This document shows, piece after piece, positions 26,323 through 36,078 of a stretch of 64,000 bases of DNA (position 1 is its first letter; every line of letters begins with the position of its first letter). A model generated the notes under the pieces. That model worked only from the letters and a program-made list of their open reading frames with translations. It was not told where the DNA came from and did not search any database. The stretch is from Salinibacterium sp. TMP30. GTDB lineage: Bacteria; Actinomycetota; Actinomycetes; Actinomycetales; Microbacteriaceae. Both the position numbers and the translations under genes were made by a program. The DNA lies in assembly GCF_038397785.1 (NCBI RefSeq), contig NZ_CP151642.1, positions 992,001 through 1,056,000 of the forward strand. Reading direction: 5' to 3'.

Positions 26323-26774
26323 GATGTGCGGTCAGCGACCCGATCATAGAGACGCTTAGCGCTGTCGTTTTCCTTATTGGTGATCCAGCGGAGTTTTCCT
26401 CCGCCGTCTTCTGCCGCCCGGGCAGCAATGTCGTCGATGATCGTTCCGGCAACTCCGGCGCCGCGGTGCTCGGGGTCGACGTAGAGGTCATCCATGAACC
26501 AGCCCCACGAGGCGGTGAACGTGTCGGGTAAGCGGCGGTAGAGACCGAAAGCGGCAACCCTGCCGCGGTCGGGCGCACCTTCAGGGGCGACGGCAACAAC
26601 TGCGGAGAGCTGTGCCGAGTCGTCCATGAGCCATTCCCAGACTCCCTGAACGATGGCATCGGTGAACTCGGTTTCGTAGAAGACGCCGTACTTCACGAAG
26701 TGATCTTTCCACTCCTCGAAATCGTCTTCTTGGATGTCGCGGACGGTGTATGCAGGCTTCTCTGAACTCGTCAT
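26295..26774 (-). CDS. GNAT-family N-acetyltransferase
   Basis: The 159-residue protein has the GNAT fold order: VRDIQEDDFEEWKDHFVKY (alpha1), GRVAAFGLYRRL (beta), FMDDLYVDPEHRGAGVAGTII with the acetyl-CoA-binding R/Q-x-x-G-x-G/A loop near 105-112, and ITNKENDSAKRLYDRV ending in WILYEKN. The acceptor substrate is unknown. I start it at ATG 26774 (MTSSEKPAYTVRD); the longer frame would run into the valS end region. It lies 28 bp after the valS stop on the same strand. Confidence 0.87.
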   Translation of the reverse strand: MTSSEKPAYTVRDIQEDDFEEWKDHFVKYGVFYETEFTDAIVQGVWEWLMDDSAQLSAVVAVAPEGAPDRGRVAAFGLYRRLPDTFTASWGWFMDDLYVDPEHRGAGVAGTIIDDIAARAAEDGGGKLRWITNKENDSAKRLYDRVADRTSWILYEKNV

Positions 26775-26802
26775 TCGTTCCACAATACGCGGTTTTTGGC
26801 CG

Positions 26803-29400
26803 TTATGCCGAACCTTCAGGCGCCGCCTCAATGAGAACGATGTCGCGAACTTCGATCTCCTCGGCTTCGACAATCGTGAGCTCATGGATGCGACCCACAG
26901 CCTTCAGGTCGTCGATTGCGGCACCGATAAGGGCTGGCCCCGCGAGGGTTGCTGAGCTCACCTCGGTCTTCTGGGAAGCCTTAGCATCGGTCTTTGCTCG
27001 ACGAATGCTGATGAGCGCCTGGCTGACCGCTGAGAACAGTCCGGTGGGGTCAGCGCTAACGCCGAGCTCATCGGCGCTCGGCCAGGTTGCGGTGTGGACT
27101 GAGGTGTCGTGAGTCCACCGCCACACCTCTTCTGTAGCGAAGGGGAGGAACGGAGCGAAGAGACGCAGGAATACGTCGATCGCAGTGTGCAGCGCAATGT
27201 TGGCGCTGGCCTGCGCTTCTGGGGTGCCGGCACCGTAGGCACGTTCCTTCACGAGTTCGAGGTAGTCGTCGCAGAAGGTCCAGAAGAATTTTTCGGTCAC
27301 TTCGAGTGCTTTTGCGTGATCAAAGCCTTCGAGAGCACTGGTGGCTTGCGTGACCACCGATGCTAGTTCGGCAAGCATCTCGAGATCGAGCGCCTGCGTT
27401 ACCGTCGCGCCGGACTCCGCAGAAACACCAGCAGGGGCAGGAAACGAGTACACGAACTTCGACGCATTTAACACTTTGATCGCGAGTCGGCGACCGATCT
27501 TGATCTGCTTGGGGTTCTGCGGGTCGAAGGCAGCGTCGGTACCCAGTCGACTGGATGCTGCCCAATAGCGCACAGCGTCCGAACCGTGGTCATCGAGCAT
27601 TCCCTTGGGGGTTACTACGTTGCCCTTAGACTTCGACATTTTCTTGCGGTCGGGGTCGACGATGAAACCGGAGATCCCAGCATTCCGCCACGGCACAGTG
27701 CCGTGTTCGAGTTCGGAGCGCAGCGCGGTCGAAAACAACCAGGTACGGATGATGTCTTGGCCCTGGCTGCGCAGCGAGTACGGGAACACGAGGTCGAAGA
27801 GCTCGGGATCGGTCTCCCAGCCGCCGGCAATCTGCGGGGTGAGAGATGACGTGGCCCACGTATCCATGATGTCGAGTTCGCCCTCGAAACCGCCCGGAGC
27901 ACCACGCTGGTCTTCGCTGTAGCCCGGTGCCGTATCGGATGACGGGTCAATCGGTAGCGAAGCCTCGCTCGGAACGATCGGAGCACCCTTGACTCCGTCG
28001 GCATCCAGTTCGTACCACACGGGGATCGGCACACCGAAAAAGCGTTGGCGCGAAATGAGCCAGTCGCCGGTGAGGCCACCAACCCAGTTGTCGTAACGCA
28101 CCCGCATGTGGTCTGGCGTGAAGTTGATTTGTTTGCCAGCCTCAATGAGGCGGCCACGCAGCTTTTCGTCGCGGGCACCGTTGCTGATGTACCACTGACG
28201 AGTCGAAATGATCTCGAGCGGCTTGTCGCCTTTCTCGAAGAACTTCACCTGGTGCTGAATCGGCTTGGGGTCGCCGATCATCTCGCCCGACTCCTTGAGC
28301 AAGTCGACCATTGCTGCTTTTGCGCTGAAAACTGTCTTGCCGGCGAGTTCGGCGTAGGCAGCGTGCGCAGCGTCGCTCACAATGACGTCGGGCGGGTCGG
28401 CAATGATGCGACCGTCAGCACCAATGATGGTGCGGTTGGGCAGATCGAGTTCGCGCCACCAGACCACGTCGGTGACGTCACCGAATGTACAAATCATAGC
28501 GATTCCCGAACCCTTGTCTTGCTGAGCAAGATGGTGGGCAAGGATGGGAACCTCAACACCGAAGATCGGTGTCGTCACCATGGTCCCGAAGAGGTGCTTG
28601 TAGCGCTCGTCGTCGGGGTGGGCTACGAGAGCAACACAGGCTGGCAACAGCTCGGGGCGCGTCGTTTCGATGTGGATGTCGTCGCCGTCGACCTTATGGA
28701 AGGCGAGACGGTGGTACGCGGCAGGTTGCTCTTTGTCTTCAAGTTCAGCTTGGGCAACGGCGGTGCGGAACGTGATATCCCAGAGAGTCGGAGCGTAGGC
28801 CTGATAGGCCTCGCCGCGGTCGAGATTGCGCAGGAACGCACGCTGAGCGGCGCGCTGAGCATCGTCGCCGATGGTGCGATAGGTGAGGTTCCAGTCAACG
28901 CTGAGGCCAAGCTGGCGCCAAAGATCTTCAAACTGCTTCTCATCTTCGGCAGTGAGCTCTTCGCATAGTTCCACAAAGTTGCGGCGCGAAATGGGCAGCT
29001 GGGCTGCGGCCTTCGTCGACTTGCCTTCACCGCCGTGCTGCGGAGGCTCAAAGCTCTCGTCATACGGGAGCGTGGGATCGCAACGCACTCCGTAATAGTT
29101 CTGAACCCGACGTTCGGTGGGGAGACCATTGTCATCCCACCCCATCGGGTAGAAGATGTCTTTTCCGCGCATGCGCTGGAAGCGGGTCACTAAGTCCATG
29201 TGCGTGTAGCTGAACACATGACCGATGTGCAGACTGCCGGATGCCGTCGGTGGGGGAGTGTCGACCGAGAATACGCCGCCAGAGCCATCCGCCAGCGCCT
29301 TGCGGCGATCGAACCGGTAAGTGCCTTCGTTCTCCCACACAGGAGCCCACTTATCTTCGAGGCCTTCTAGGGCGGGCTTGTCGGGAACGCTCGACGACAT
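26803..29400 (-). CDS. valS: Valyl-tRNA synthetase
   Basis: This class I enzyme charges tRNA-Val. The 865-residue protein has the HIGH motif in SGSLHIGHVFSYTHMD, the inserted editing domain (including VALVAHPDDERY), the KMSKS motif in KKMSKSKGNVVTP, and an anticodon-binding helical domain ending in EIEVRDIVLIEAAP. The start is ATG 29400, with CCGGAG five bases upstream; 74 further codons in frame upstream are not synthetase-like. No T-box is visible in the short leader, unlike ileS in this window. The GNAT and 86-residue genes follow on the same strand. Confidence 0.96.
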   Translation of the reverse strand: MSSSVPDKPALEGLEDKWAPVWENEGTYRFDRRKALADGSGGVFSVDTPPPTASGSLHIGHVFSYTHMDLVTRFQRMRGKDIFYPMGWDDNGLPTERRVQNYYGVRCDPTLPYDESFEPPQHGGEGKSTKAAAQLPISRRNFVELCEELTAEDEKQFEDLWRQLGLSVDWNLTYRTIGDDAQRAAQRAFLRNLDRGEAYQAYAPTLWDITFRTAVAQAELEDKEQPAAYHRLAFHKVDGDDIHIETTRPELLPACVALVAHPDDERYKHLFGTMVTTPIFGVEVPILAHHLAQQDKGSGIAMICTFGDVTDVVWWRELDLPNRTIIGADGRIIADPPDVIVSDAAHAAYAELAGKTVFSAKAAMVDLLKESGEMIGDPKPIQHQVKFFEKGDKPLEIISTRQWYISNGARDEKLRGRLIEAGKQINFTPDHMRVRYDNWVGGLTGDWLISRQRFFGVPIPVWYELDADGVKGAPIVPSEASLPIDPSSDTAPGYSEDQRGAPGGFEGELDIMDTWATSSLTPQIAGGWETDPELFDLVFPYSLRSQGQDIIRTWLFSTALRSELEHGTVPWRNAGISGFIVDPDRKKMSKSKGNVVTPKGMLDDHGSDAVRYWAASSRLGTDAAFDPQNPKQIKIGRRLAIKVLNASKFVYSFPAPAGVSAESGATVTQALDLEMLAELASVVTQATSALEGFDHAKALEVTEKFFWTFCDDYLELVKERAYGAGTPEAQASANIALHTAIDVFLRLFAPFLPFATEEVWRWTHDTSVHTATWPSADELGVSADPTGLFSAVSQALISIRRAKTDAKASQKTEVSSATLAGPALIGAAIDDLKAVGRIHELTIVEAEEIEVRDIVLIEAAPEGSA

Positions 29401-29470
29401 AAATACTCCGGTTCGATATATGCGGCACCGAGTCAAAAAGAGGTGCCTGAGTGTGAGATGTAGAAGAATT

Positions 29471-30070
29471 CTACTCGGCGTTGAGTGCGACGTCGATTGC
29501 GCTCTGAACGTAGGGTTCAAGCCGCCCGCGTTGAGGCCCCGCTTGCGCCCACTCTTGCGCCGCGGCGATGACACACGCGATGAGGCTATAGGCCTGAGCC
29601 CGAGCAGCATCCGAGTGGACACCGTTGCGTCGCAAATACTCGCCGAGAAGTCGGGCCTGGCTGGTGAAGCGACTCATTGCGGATGCCTGCAACTCAGTGA
29701 TGCTGCCGATCATGTCGTACTGCGTCAAGACAAAAGGTACGTGTTCTGAGTCCAGCGGGGCAATCGCCGCCAGAACTGCGTTTCGGATGCCGAAAACAGC
29801 GGTGGGGGCCGTCGAAGCAACCGAAGATCCGGCGGCAAGGGCAACTTTCAGACGCTCAGTCATCGCATCGAGCTCGACCCAGAACACGTCACCTTTGGCA
29901 TCAAAATAGTTAAAGAAGGTATTGCGGCTAACACCCGCTCTCGTGGCGATCTGGTCAACCGTCGTGCCGATGTAACCGTTCTCGACGAAGAGTTCGAATG
30001 CAGCTTCTTGGAGAAGTTCACGCGAAGCAGCGGGGGGTCGCCCCAGGCCGGGATGTCGAGTGGTCGTCAC
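29471..30070 (-). CDS. TetR-family transcriptional regulator
   Basis: The 199-residue protein has an N-terminal helix-turn-helix (LLQEAAFELFVENGYIGTTV..IATRAGVSRNTFFNYFDAKGDV, about 18-65) and a helical ligand domain. It starts at GTG 30070, 12 bp after the ABC ATPase stop on the same strand, so it is the last gene of the transporter operon and may control it in response to a transported compound; no operator was identified. Confidence 0.9.
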   Translation of the reverse strand: MTTTRHPGLGRPPAASRELLQEAAFELFVENGYIGTTVDQIATRAGVSRNTFFNYFDAKGDVFWVELDAMTERLKVALAAGSSVASTAPTAVFGIRNAVLAAIAPLDSEHVPFVLTQYDMIGSITELQASAMSRFTSQARLLGEYLRRNGVHSDAARAQAYSLIACVIAAAQEWAQAGPQRGRLEPYVQSAIDVALNAE

Positions 30071-30082
30071 TGCATCATCCTC

Positions 30083-31822
30083 TCACTTACCCGGTTGCGT
30101 TCGTGATGGTGCCGCGCTTAGTGACCCCGAGCGGTGCACCCGAGGGAGGGCTGCGATAAGCGACCGAGTGTAGGGGGCTTGTGGTGAGGTAAAAATTTCA
30201 TCAGTTGGGCCAGTCTCCACAATGCGCCCGTCGTTGATCACGGCCACAGTGTCGCTCATGTGGCGGATCACTCCCAAATCGTGGGAGATGAATAGGTAAC
30301 TGAGCCCGAGGTGTCTTTGTAGGTCATCGAGTAGATCTAACACTCGCGCCTGCGTAGACACATCCAATGCAGACACCGGTTCGTCGCAGAGGAGCGTGAG
30401 TGGCTCGGGAGCCAAAGCGCGGGCAATGGCGACGCGCTGTCGCTGGCCACCCGAAAGGTGGAGAGGTCGACGGTTCTTGAGGTTTCGTGGCAGGTCAACG
30501 GCATCCAAGAGTTCGTCCACGGACGACAGCTGACTCGTTTCGCTGGCAGTAGAGGCGGTGGCACTAAGAGCATCGATCAGGATTCGTTCAACACTCAAGC
30601 GAGGATCGAATGAGCTCAAGGGGTCCTGGTAGATCGCCCCGAGGGTATGTCGCAGAGGGCGGCGCTCGCGGGCATTGAGTGAACCCCATTCGGTGCCGTT
30701 GAGCAGAATCTCGCCGCTATCGGCAGTTTCGAGTCCGAGCGCGATGCGAGCAATCGTGGTCTTGCCGGAACCCGATTGCCCGACAAGTCCCAAGGTGGTT
30801 CCGGTTTCGAGAGTGAGCGACACACCACTTAGCGCTTGGATCGGTGCGCCAGTGCGAGTCGGAAATTGACGGGACACAGCTCTCAGTTGAAGCGCAGGCG
30901 TCATTTGATGCGCAGGCGTCAACCGACGAGCTGACGTCGTAGCATCCGCAGGGGATTCCATCGCGCCATCATCAACAGGCGCGTGAGGCCGCAGCGCGAG
31001 ATGCCGAATGGCGTTGCTGAGCAATGGCACCCCGCGAGGAACATCCACGGGGATCGATGCCAGCAGCTGTTGAGTTTCGACCGCAGATGGAGCGTTGAGC
31101 ACGGTCGCAGTGTCGCCGCTTTCGACGATGCGCCCCCGACTCATTACTGCGACTCGATCGGCGACGCGCGAGACAACGGCGAGGTCGTGGGTGATGAGGA
31201 TGAGGGCGGTGCCGCTATTGGTGAGGGACCGCAACAGAGTCAACACTTTTGCTTGCACTGTCACATCGAGCGCGGTTGTCGGCTCGTCGGCAATAATCAG
31301 CGGGGGCCCTGCTGCAAGCGCTGTCGCAATGAGGGCTCGTTGCCGGAGCCCTCCCGAGAGTTCGCCAGAGCGCTGCTGCGCACGCAGCGCGGGGTCGGGA
31401 ACGCCGACCGCATCGAGCAACTCGAGCACGCGGCGGTGTCGCTGGGCGTGGGTCAGTGTCGTGTGCAGTCGCAACACATCGTCAATCTCTCGGCCGACCG
31501 GGCGAAGCGGGTCGAGCGAAACCAGGGCATCCTGAAGCACGAGACCAATGGATGCGCCTCTAATGGCGCGCCAACGCCGTGATCTGGCGGCAGGCAGAGG
31601 TTCGTCTTGCAGCGTCACAGTGTCGAAACTCACGTGCGCATTCTGTGGTTCGAGGCCGAGCAGTGATCGGGCGGTAAGGCTCTTGCCTGACCCTGATTCC
31701 CCCACAATGGCGAGACATTCGCCAGCGCGCACATCAAAGCTGATGCTGTCAACAGCGGGTGCGGCCGTGCGGTCGAAATGCACGCTCAGGTTCTTCACTC
31801 TCAGTAACGGCTGCGCGGTCAT
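30083..31822 (-). CDS. Fused dual ATPase of an oligopeptide-type ABC transporter (DppD-DppF-like)
   Basis: One 579-residue polypeptide carries two ATP-binding cassettes. The first has Walker A GESGSGKS, signature LSGGLRQR and Walker B LIIADEPTTALD; the second, after an Ala/Pro/Thr linker (about 275-310), has Walker A GQSGSGKT, signature LSGGQRQR and Walker B LLCDEPVSALD. Such fused ATPases energise peptide, nickel or glutathione importers of the Dpp/Opp class. Its ATG overlaps the upstream permease stop by four bases, and the operon order is substrate-binding protein, two permeases, ATPase, TetR. Confidence 0.93.
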   Translation of the reverse strand: MTAQPLLRVKNLSVHFDRTAAPAVDSISFDVRAGECLAIVGESGSGKSLTARSLLGLEPQNAHVSFDTVTLQDEPLPAARSRRWRAIRGASIGLVLQDALVSLDPLRPVGREIDDVLRLHTTLTHAQRHRRVLELLDAVGVPDPALRAQQRSGELSGGLRQRALIATALAAGPPLIIADEPTTALDVTVQAKVLTLLRSLTNSGTALILITHDLAVVSRVADRVAVMSRGRIVESGDTATVLNAPSAVETQQLLASIPVDVPRGVPLLSNAIRHLALRPHAPVDDGAMESPADATTSARRLTPAHQMTPALQLRAVSRQFPTRTGAPIQALSGVSLTLETGTTLGLVGQSGSGKTTIARIALGLETADSGEILLNGTEWGSLNARERRPLRHTLGAIYQDPLSSFDPRLSVERILIDALSATASTASETSQLSSVDELLDAVDLPRNLKNRRPLHLSGGQRQRVAIARALAPEPLTLLCDEPVSALDVSTQARVLDLLDDLQRHLGLSYLFISHDLGVIRHMSDTVAVINDGRIVETGPTDEIFTSPQAPYTRSLIAALPRVHRSGSLSAAPSRTQPGK

Positions 31823-32700
31823 CCGAGTGCCCCCTGACGGGTTCGCTCATTGAGCGCACGGCCAAGCACGGTGAACGACGCTGCGGTTGCGACGATGGCG
31901 AGCCCCGGGAACACCGTCAGCCACCACGCCACATCGATGTAGGTGCGACCGCTCGACAGCATTGCGCCCCATTCGGCTGCTGGCGGTGCGACGCCGAGCC
32001 CCAAGAATCCGAGCGATGAAGCCCACACAATCGCTTGACCGACTCCGAGCGTTCCCAACACGAAAATGGGGGCCAGCGCACCAGGGAGAATGTGTTGCAC
32101 AACGATTCTGAGTCGTGAATGCCCGAGCACGGTTGCTGCTTCAACGTAGCCCGAGTTGCGCACACTGCGCAGTTGACTCCGGATGATGCGGGCATACCCC
32201 GGCGCAGTGGAGAGCCCCACCGCCACTGTCGACGTGACCACTCCGGGCCCCGCAATGGCGATGAAAACGAGCGCGAGCAGTAGGCCGGGCAACGCGAACA
32301 TCACTTCGACGACTCTCGTGCTCACAAAGTCACCAACGCGGCCCCCGAGCCCGCCGAGCATGCCCAATACGAGAGCGAGACTGAGCCCAACAACCGTGGC
32401 AGCAATGCCAATGAGTAGTGAGTTAGCTGCCCCGAACACGACGCGCGTGTACACATCGCGCCCTGATTCGTCGGTGCCGAAGAGGTGCGCTAGTGACGGG
32501 GACTGAAAAGCGTCAACCGGAGCTACGGCATCCGGATCAGCCGAAGTCAACAATTGGGGCGAAATCGCGGCGATCAGAATCACCAGCAACGCCGCAATCG
32601 CCACAGCGGCCCCGGCGTTGCGGCCCAGTTGCTGCCACCGGTTTGCTGTCGGCCCAGCCGGGTTGCTCCGACTCAGTCGGCCAGCAAGGATCTCAGTCAC
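31819..32700 (-). CDS. ABC transporter permease (DppC-like)
   Basis: The 293-residue integral protein has an N-terminal helix, an OppC-type periplasmic start (LFGTDESGRDVYTRVVFGA) and the binding-protein-dependent inner-membrane domain with five further helices; the EAA loop is EAATVLGHSRLRIVVQHILPG. It starts at GTG 32700 and overlaps its neighbours on both sides by four bases, indicating coupled translation with the other permease and the ATPase. Confidence 0.93.
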   Translation of the reverse strand: MTEILAGRLSRSNPAGPTANRWQQLGRNAGAAVAIAALLVILIAAISPQLLTSADPDAVAPVDAFQSPSLAHLFGTDESGRDVYTRVVFGAANSLLIGIAATVVGLSLALVLGMLGGLGGRVGDFVSTRVVEVMFALPGLLLALVFIAIAGPGVVTSTVAVGLSTAPGYARIIRSQLRSVRNSGYVEAATVLGHSRLRIVVQHILPGALAPIFVLGTLGVGQAIVWASSLGFLGLGVAPPAAEWGAMLSSGRTYIDVAWWLTVFPGLAIVATAASFTVLGRALNERTRQGALG

Positions 32701-33686
32701 TGTTTGGCCACCCTGGGGTCGACGATTCGATCGATGGCGTCGGTCGCGACCGTGACGATGATGAAGGTGAGCGCCGACAGCAGGGCTACCGCAGTAACGA
32801 CAGGGATGTCACGGATGGAGACAGCGCTCAACAGTGTGCGCCCTAACCCTGGTCGCGCAAAAATGGTCTCCACGACCACGGCGCCGCTCAGCAGCGACCC
32901 GAATGCCCAACCTGAGAGAGAAATTCCGGGGAGCGCGGCGTGACGCAGCACATGACGGAATCGCACGCCCCACTCACTTTCCCCTCGGGCGCGAGCGGAA
33001 ACCACGAAGGGTTGCTCGTAGGCGTTTGCGAGCGATTCCCTCATGAGTTGGCCCAAGAATCCGGTCAGGGGGAGAGCGAGTGTGAGCACAGGCAAGATGA
33101 GCCCGAGTGGCCCGGGAACGCTGATCGGGGGGAGCCAGTGGAGGGTGTTGCTCAGAACAATGATTAGCAGCGAGGCAAGCCAGAAATGCGGCACGGCCGC
33201 AGCGAGCAGTTCGAGCCCGGACCCCACAGCGCGCGCCGGCCCACCGCGACCGCTCGTGACCAGCGTCAGCGCGACGGCCAGTATCCACGCAACAACGAGT
33301 GAGGCAATTGTGAGCACGAGCGTCGACCACAGTTGCGTGAGCACATACGGCGCCACCGCAATTTTGAGCGCGTATGACGTGCCGAAGTCAGCCATCGCGA
33401 GCTTCGCCATCGCTAAAAAATACTGGACAATTAACGGCTGATCGAGACCGTAATCAGCGCGAATTTGAGCGACCGCTTCAGCGGATGCCTGTGACCCTGG
33501 GCCACCCAAGATTGCGTCTACGGGATCGCCGGGAATCAGCCGGAGTGCGAAGAAGATGACGGTAGCCACCATCCACAAAACAAATAGACCACCGCCGAAA
33601 CGGCGCACGACCCACGCCAGCGAACGCAATCGCGCTGCCGGCCGAGTGGAGAGCCGCTCGGCGGTAATGTCTGACCGATCCGTCAC
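32697..33686 (-). CDS. ABC transporter permease (DppB-like)
   Basis: The 329-residue protein has the N-terminal helix and RLIPGDPVDAILG segment of DppB/OppB permeases, a YFLAMAKLAMADFGTSY region and an EAA loop (ARARGESEWGVRFRHVLRHAALPG). Six helices are expected. It starts at GTG 33686, 11 bp after the substrate-binding protein gene, and ends in a four-base overlap with the DppC-like gene. Confidence 0.93.
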   Translation of the reverse strand: MTDRSDITAERLSTRPAARLRSLAWVVRRFGGGLFVLWMVATVIFFALRLIPGDPVDAILGGPGSQASAEAVAQIRADYGLDQPLIVQYFLAMAKLAMADFGTSYALKIAVAPYVLTQLWSTLVLTIASLVVAWILAVALTLVTSGRGGPARAVGSGLELLAAAVPHFWLASLLIIVLSNTLHWLPPISVPGPLGLILPVLTLALPLTGFLGQLMRESLANAYEQPFVVSARARGESEWGVRFRHVLRHAALPGISLSGWAFGSLLSGAVVVETIFARPGLGRTLLSAVSIRDIPVVTAVALLSALTFIIVTVATDAIDRIVDPRVAKQ

Positions 33687-33697
33687 GACAGGAGTTC

Positions 33698-35332
33698 CTA
33701 GTCGTTAAGCCACGCGTCGTAGAAGGTGGGAGCCGAAACGGTGGGGAGGGCGCGGAACCCCTCGACGCTCGTGCTGTAGAGGTAGTGGTTCTGCTGGTCA
33801 TAGAGGGGAAGCACGTAGTAGCCATCAATAATGATCGACTGTGCTTCTTCGTACAGTGCGGCTCGCTCGGCGGCATCCGAGGTCTGGCTCGCCGTCGTCA
33901 GGATCTCATCAAGCGCAGGATCGCTGATCTGGGCCAGGTTTGCGTAGTAGCCGCTCGGAGCCGGGATGATCGAGTCGGAGTGGTAGAGGATCCGCAGCAC
34001 GTCTGGGCCGACCTTAGTGTAGGGAGCGCTCACAAGGTTGTACTCGTTCGTAAAGAGGGCGCCGTACCACGATGAAAGGTCTGTCGGGTTCAGATTTATT
34101 TCGAAGCCCACGTCTTTGGCTGACGCCTGAATCTGTTCGAATAGCGACTGCTCGGCCGGAATCGACTGGTTGGTGCTAATCGGGAAGTCAAGAGTCAAAC
34201 GCACACCGTCTTTCGTGCGATAGCCGTCGCTGTCGATCGTGTCCCAGCCGGCGTCGTCAAGCAGCGCGTTGGCCGCATCCGGGTCGACGGTGAAGGTATC
34301 GGGCAACGAGACGCCGTCGGGTTCAACGCTCGAGAGAACTGAATAGGAGCGCTCAGCTGTGCCAAAGAACAGGCTGTCGATACCGGGGGAGACATCGACT
34401 GCCCGGATGAAGGCCTCACGAACGCGTTCGTCATCAAACGGCGCCTTGCCCGAGTTCAGTTCGAGTCGATTCGATGCTCCGGGGCGGGGAGCATTGAGCT
34501 CGGCAGTAGCGGGATCGCTCTCGGCGGAGGAGATGTTGTTCGGCTGCGCGTTGTCGATGACATCTACGTCGCCAGACTGGAGGGCTGCGTAGCGAGTTGC
34601 GGCATCGGGGATGAACCGCCATTCGAGCGAGTCGAGAAGGGCGGGACCGCTGTGCTCGGCATCGTCAGGAGCGGAGTTGTAGTTTTCGTTGCGCTCCAGA
34701 GTGATCGACTGTTGTTTGACCCACTCGGTGATGATGAATGGTCCAGTACCCACGGGGCTCTCGCAGTTTGTTGCTTGGTCGCGCTCGAGTGCCGTGGGGG
34801 ATTGGACGCCCACCCAGGGCTGGGAGAGCGACTCGAGGAGCGCGCTATCGGGTGCAGACAGCGTGAAGCGCACCTGGTTGGCGGCAATAGCTTCGATGCC
34901 GTCGATCTTGCCGACAGCGAGGTAGCCAGTGGATGACGCGGTGTTTGGGTCTTTCAAGTGTTCGATGTTGGCCTTCACTGCCTCGGCATCGAAGGGTGTG
35001 CCGTCGGTGAAGGTGACGTCGTCGCGCAGTGTGAAGTCCCAAGTGAGGCCATCATCGCTGGGGGTCCATTCGGTTGCCAACCACGGGATGATTTCTCCGT
35101 CGGCATTCTTTGACACCAGCGACTCAATGTACTGAGTGCTGATGAGCGCTTGGGGGTAGTTGCCTCCGACGTGCGGATCTAGGCATCCGGGTTCTGCGTC
35201 TCCAGTGGCGTACACGAGCGTTCCACCGGAGATGGGCTCAGCAGCAGGTTCTGGTGTCGCGGTGCATCCCGCGAGCAGTGCCGCGGTCGCAGCGATGGCG
35301 AGGGGGAGCAGAAGATGGCGGGGCGCGCTCAA
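33698..35332 (-). CDS. Substrate-binding lipoprotein of the oligopeptide-type ABC transporter (family 5)
   Basis: The 544-residue protein opens with a lipoprotein signal (LAIAATAALLAGC, lipidated Cys23) and has the family 5 pattern: GGTLVYATGDAEPGCLDPH, LATEWTPSDDGLTWDFTLRDDVTFTDGTPFDAEAV and SPVGTGPFIITEW. Family members bind peptides, nickel, opines or heme; the ligand is not predictable here. The start codon is TTG 35332, with AAAGGA five bases upstream. It is the first gene of a five-gene operon on the minus strand. Confidence 0.92.
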   Translation of the reverse strand: MSAPRHLLLPLAIAATAALLAGCTATPEPAAEPISGGTLVYATGDAEPGCLDPHVGGNYPQALISTQYIESLVSKNADGEIIPWLATEWTPSDDGLTWDFTLRDDVTFTDGTPFDAEAVKANIEHLKDPNTASSTGYLAVGKIDGIEAIAANQVRFTLSAPDSALLESLSQPWVGVQSPTALERDQATNCESPVGTGPFIITEWVKQQSITLERNENYNSAPDDAEHSGPALLDSLEWRFIPDAATRYAALQSGDVDVIDNAQPNNISSAESDPATAELNAPRPGASNRLELNSGKAPFDDERVREAFIRAVDVSPGIDSLFFGTAERSYSVLSSVEPDGVSLPDTFTVDPDAANALLDDAGWDTIDSDGYRTKDGVRLTLDFPISTNQSIPAEQSLFEQIQASAKDVGFEINLNPTDLSSWYGALFTNEYNLVSAPYTKVGPDVLRILYHSDSIIPAPSGYYANLAQISDPALDEILTTASQTSDAAERAALYEEAQSIIIDGYYVLPLYDQQNHYLYSTSVEGFRALPTVSAPTFYDAWLND

Positions 35333-35420
35333 TGTGGTCCTTTTGTGTGGGAGGGAAGCTGCTCGGGTGCGAGCGGATTGAGCGTTGTTGAACTCAGTAC
35401 ATAAAGTCTAGCACCCGAAA

Positions 35421-35457
35421 AATCGGGCCGGTTCGCGTGAGCGAAGCCGACCCGATT
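35421..35457 (-). terminator. Intrinsic terminator of bioY
   Basis: AATCGGG-C-CGGTTCGC and GCGAAGCCG-A-CCCGATT pair around GTGA. On the minus strand the stem is followed by TTTTTC, 18 bp past the bioY stop. Confidence 0.8.
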
Positions 35458-35475
35458 GATGAAGCTAAGTAGTAG

Positions 35476-36078
35476 CTACTGGTTGCGTTTGCGTGCGATT
35501 GCCGCCGAAAGCTTCCACGTCGACGGGATGATGGCAGCGGCGATGGCGGCCTTGATCACTCCACCAATGATGAAGGGGTAAAGGCCCCACGCGAGAACCT
35601 GCTCAAGTGATCCGCCCGTTACGAGTGCCAACCAGGTGAGCCCGAAAACGAAGGTAAGACCGGTGCCCGCGAGGAATGACACTGCGGCGCCGAGAAACTT
35701 TTTGTCCCAATCGCGCTGTGCGAGCCATCCAGTGAGCCCTGCCGCGAAGATAAAGCCGACGATGTAGCCCCCGGTGGTGCCAGCGAGCACTCCAAGGCCC
35801 GAGGACGCCTCCGAGAACACGGGCAAGCCCACGATGCCGAGAATTGCATAGAGCAGCATCGCCAACATGCCTCGAGTTGCACCAAGGGTGCTTCCGACGA
35901 GCAATACGGCCAGCGTTTGGCCAGTGATTGGTACGGGGTAAAGGGGAACGACGAGCTGTGCCATGGCGGCAGTGAGCGCAGCACCCGCGCCAACCAGGAC
36001 GAGGTCGGTCGTGAGGCTGCGAGAAAAGATGGTGTCGGCGAGTGTGGGTCGGCCGAGGGTCAAAGTGAGTGTCGACAC
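35476..36078 (-). CDS. bioY: BioY, biotin transporter S-component
   Basis: BioY is the membrane substrate-binding subunit of the ECF-type biotin importer. The 200-residue protein has six hydrophobic segments and the family motifs VPLYPVPITGQTLAVLLVG and GLPVFSEASSGLGVLAGTTGGYIVGF. The start is GTG 36078, with AAAGGGG upstream; an upstream ATG would add 21 hydrophilic residues and lacks such a site. No bioM/bioN ATPase or T-component genes are adjacent, so BioY either works alone or shares an energising module encoded elsewhere. A terminator follows it. Confidence 0.92.
   Translation of the reverse strand: MSTLTLTLGRPTLADTIFSRSLTTDLVLVGAGAALTAAMAQLVVPLYPVPITGQTLAVLLVGSTLGATRGMLAMLLYAILGIVGLPVFSEASSGLGVLAGTTGGYIVGFIFAAGLTGWLAQRDWDKKFLGAAVSFLAGTGLTFVFGLTWLALVTGGSLEQVLAWGLYPFIIGGVIKAAIAAAIIPSTWKLSAAIARKRNQ

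Noticed and set aside
28045-28968. Plus-strand 307-codon frame inside valS
   Set aside because: It is antisense to the valS catalytic region, without start signal or known motif.
29401-29470. T-box before valS
   Set aside because: The gap upstream of valS is too short and lacks the GGTGGTACCGCGG-type sequence found before ileS.
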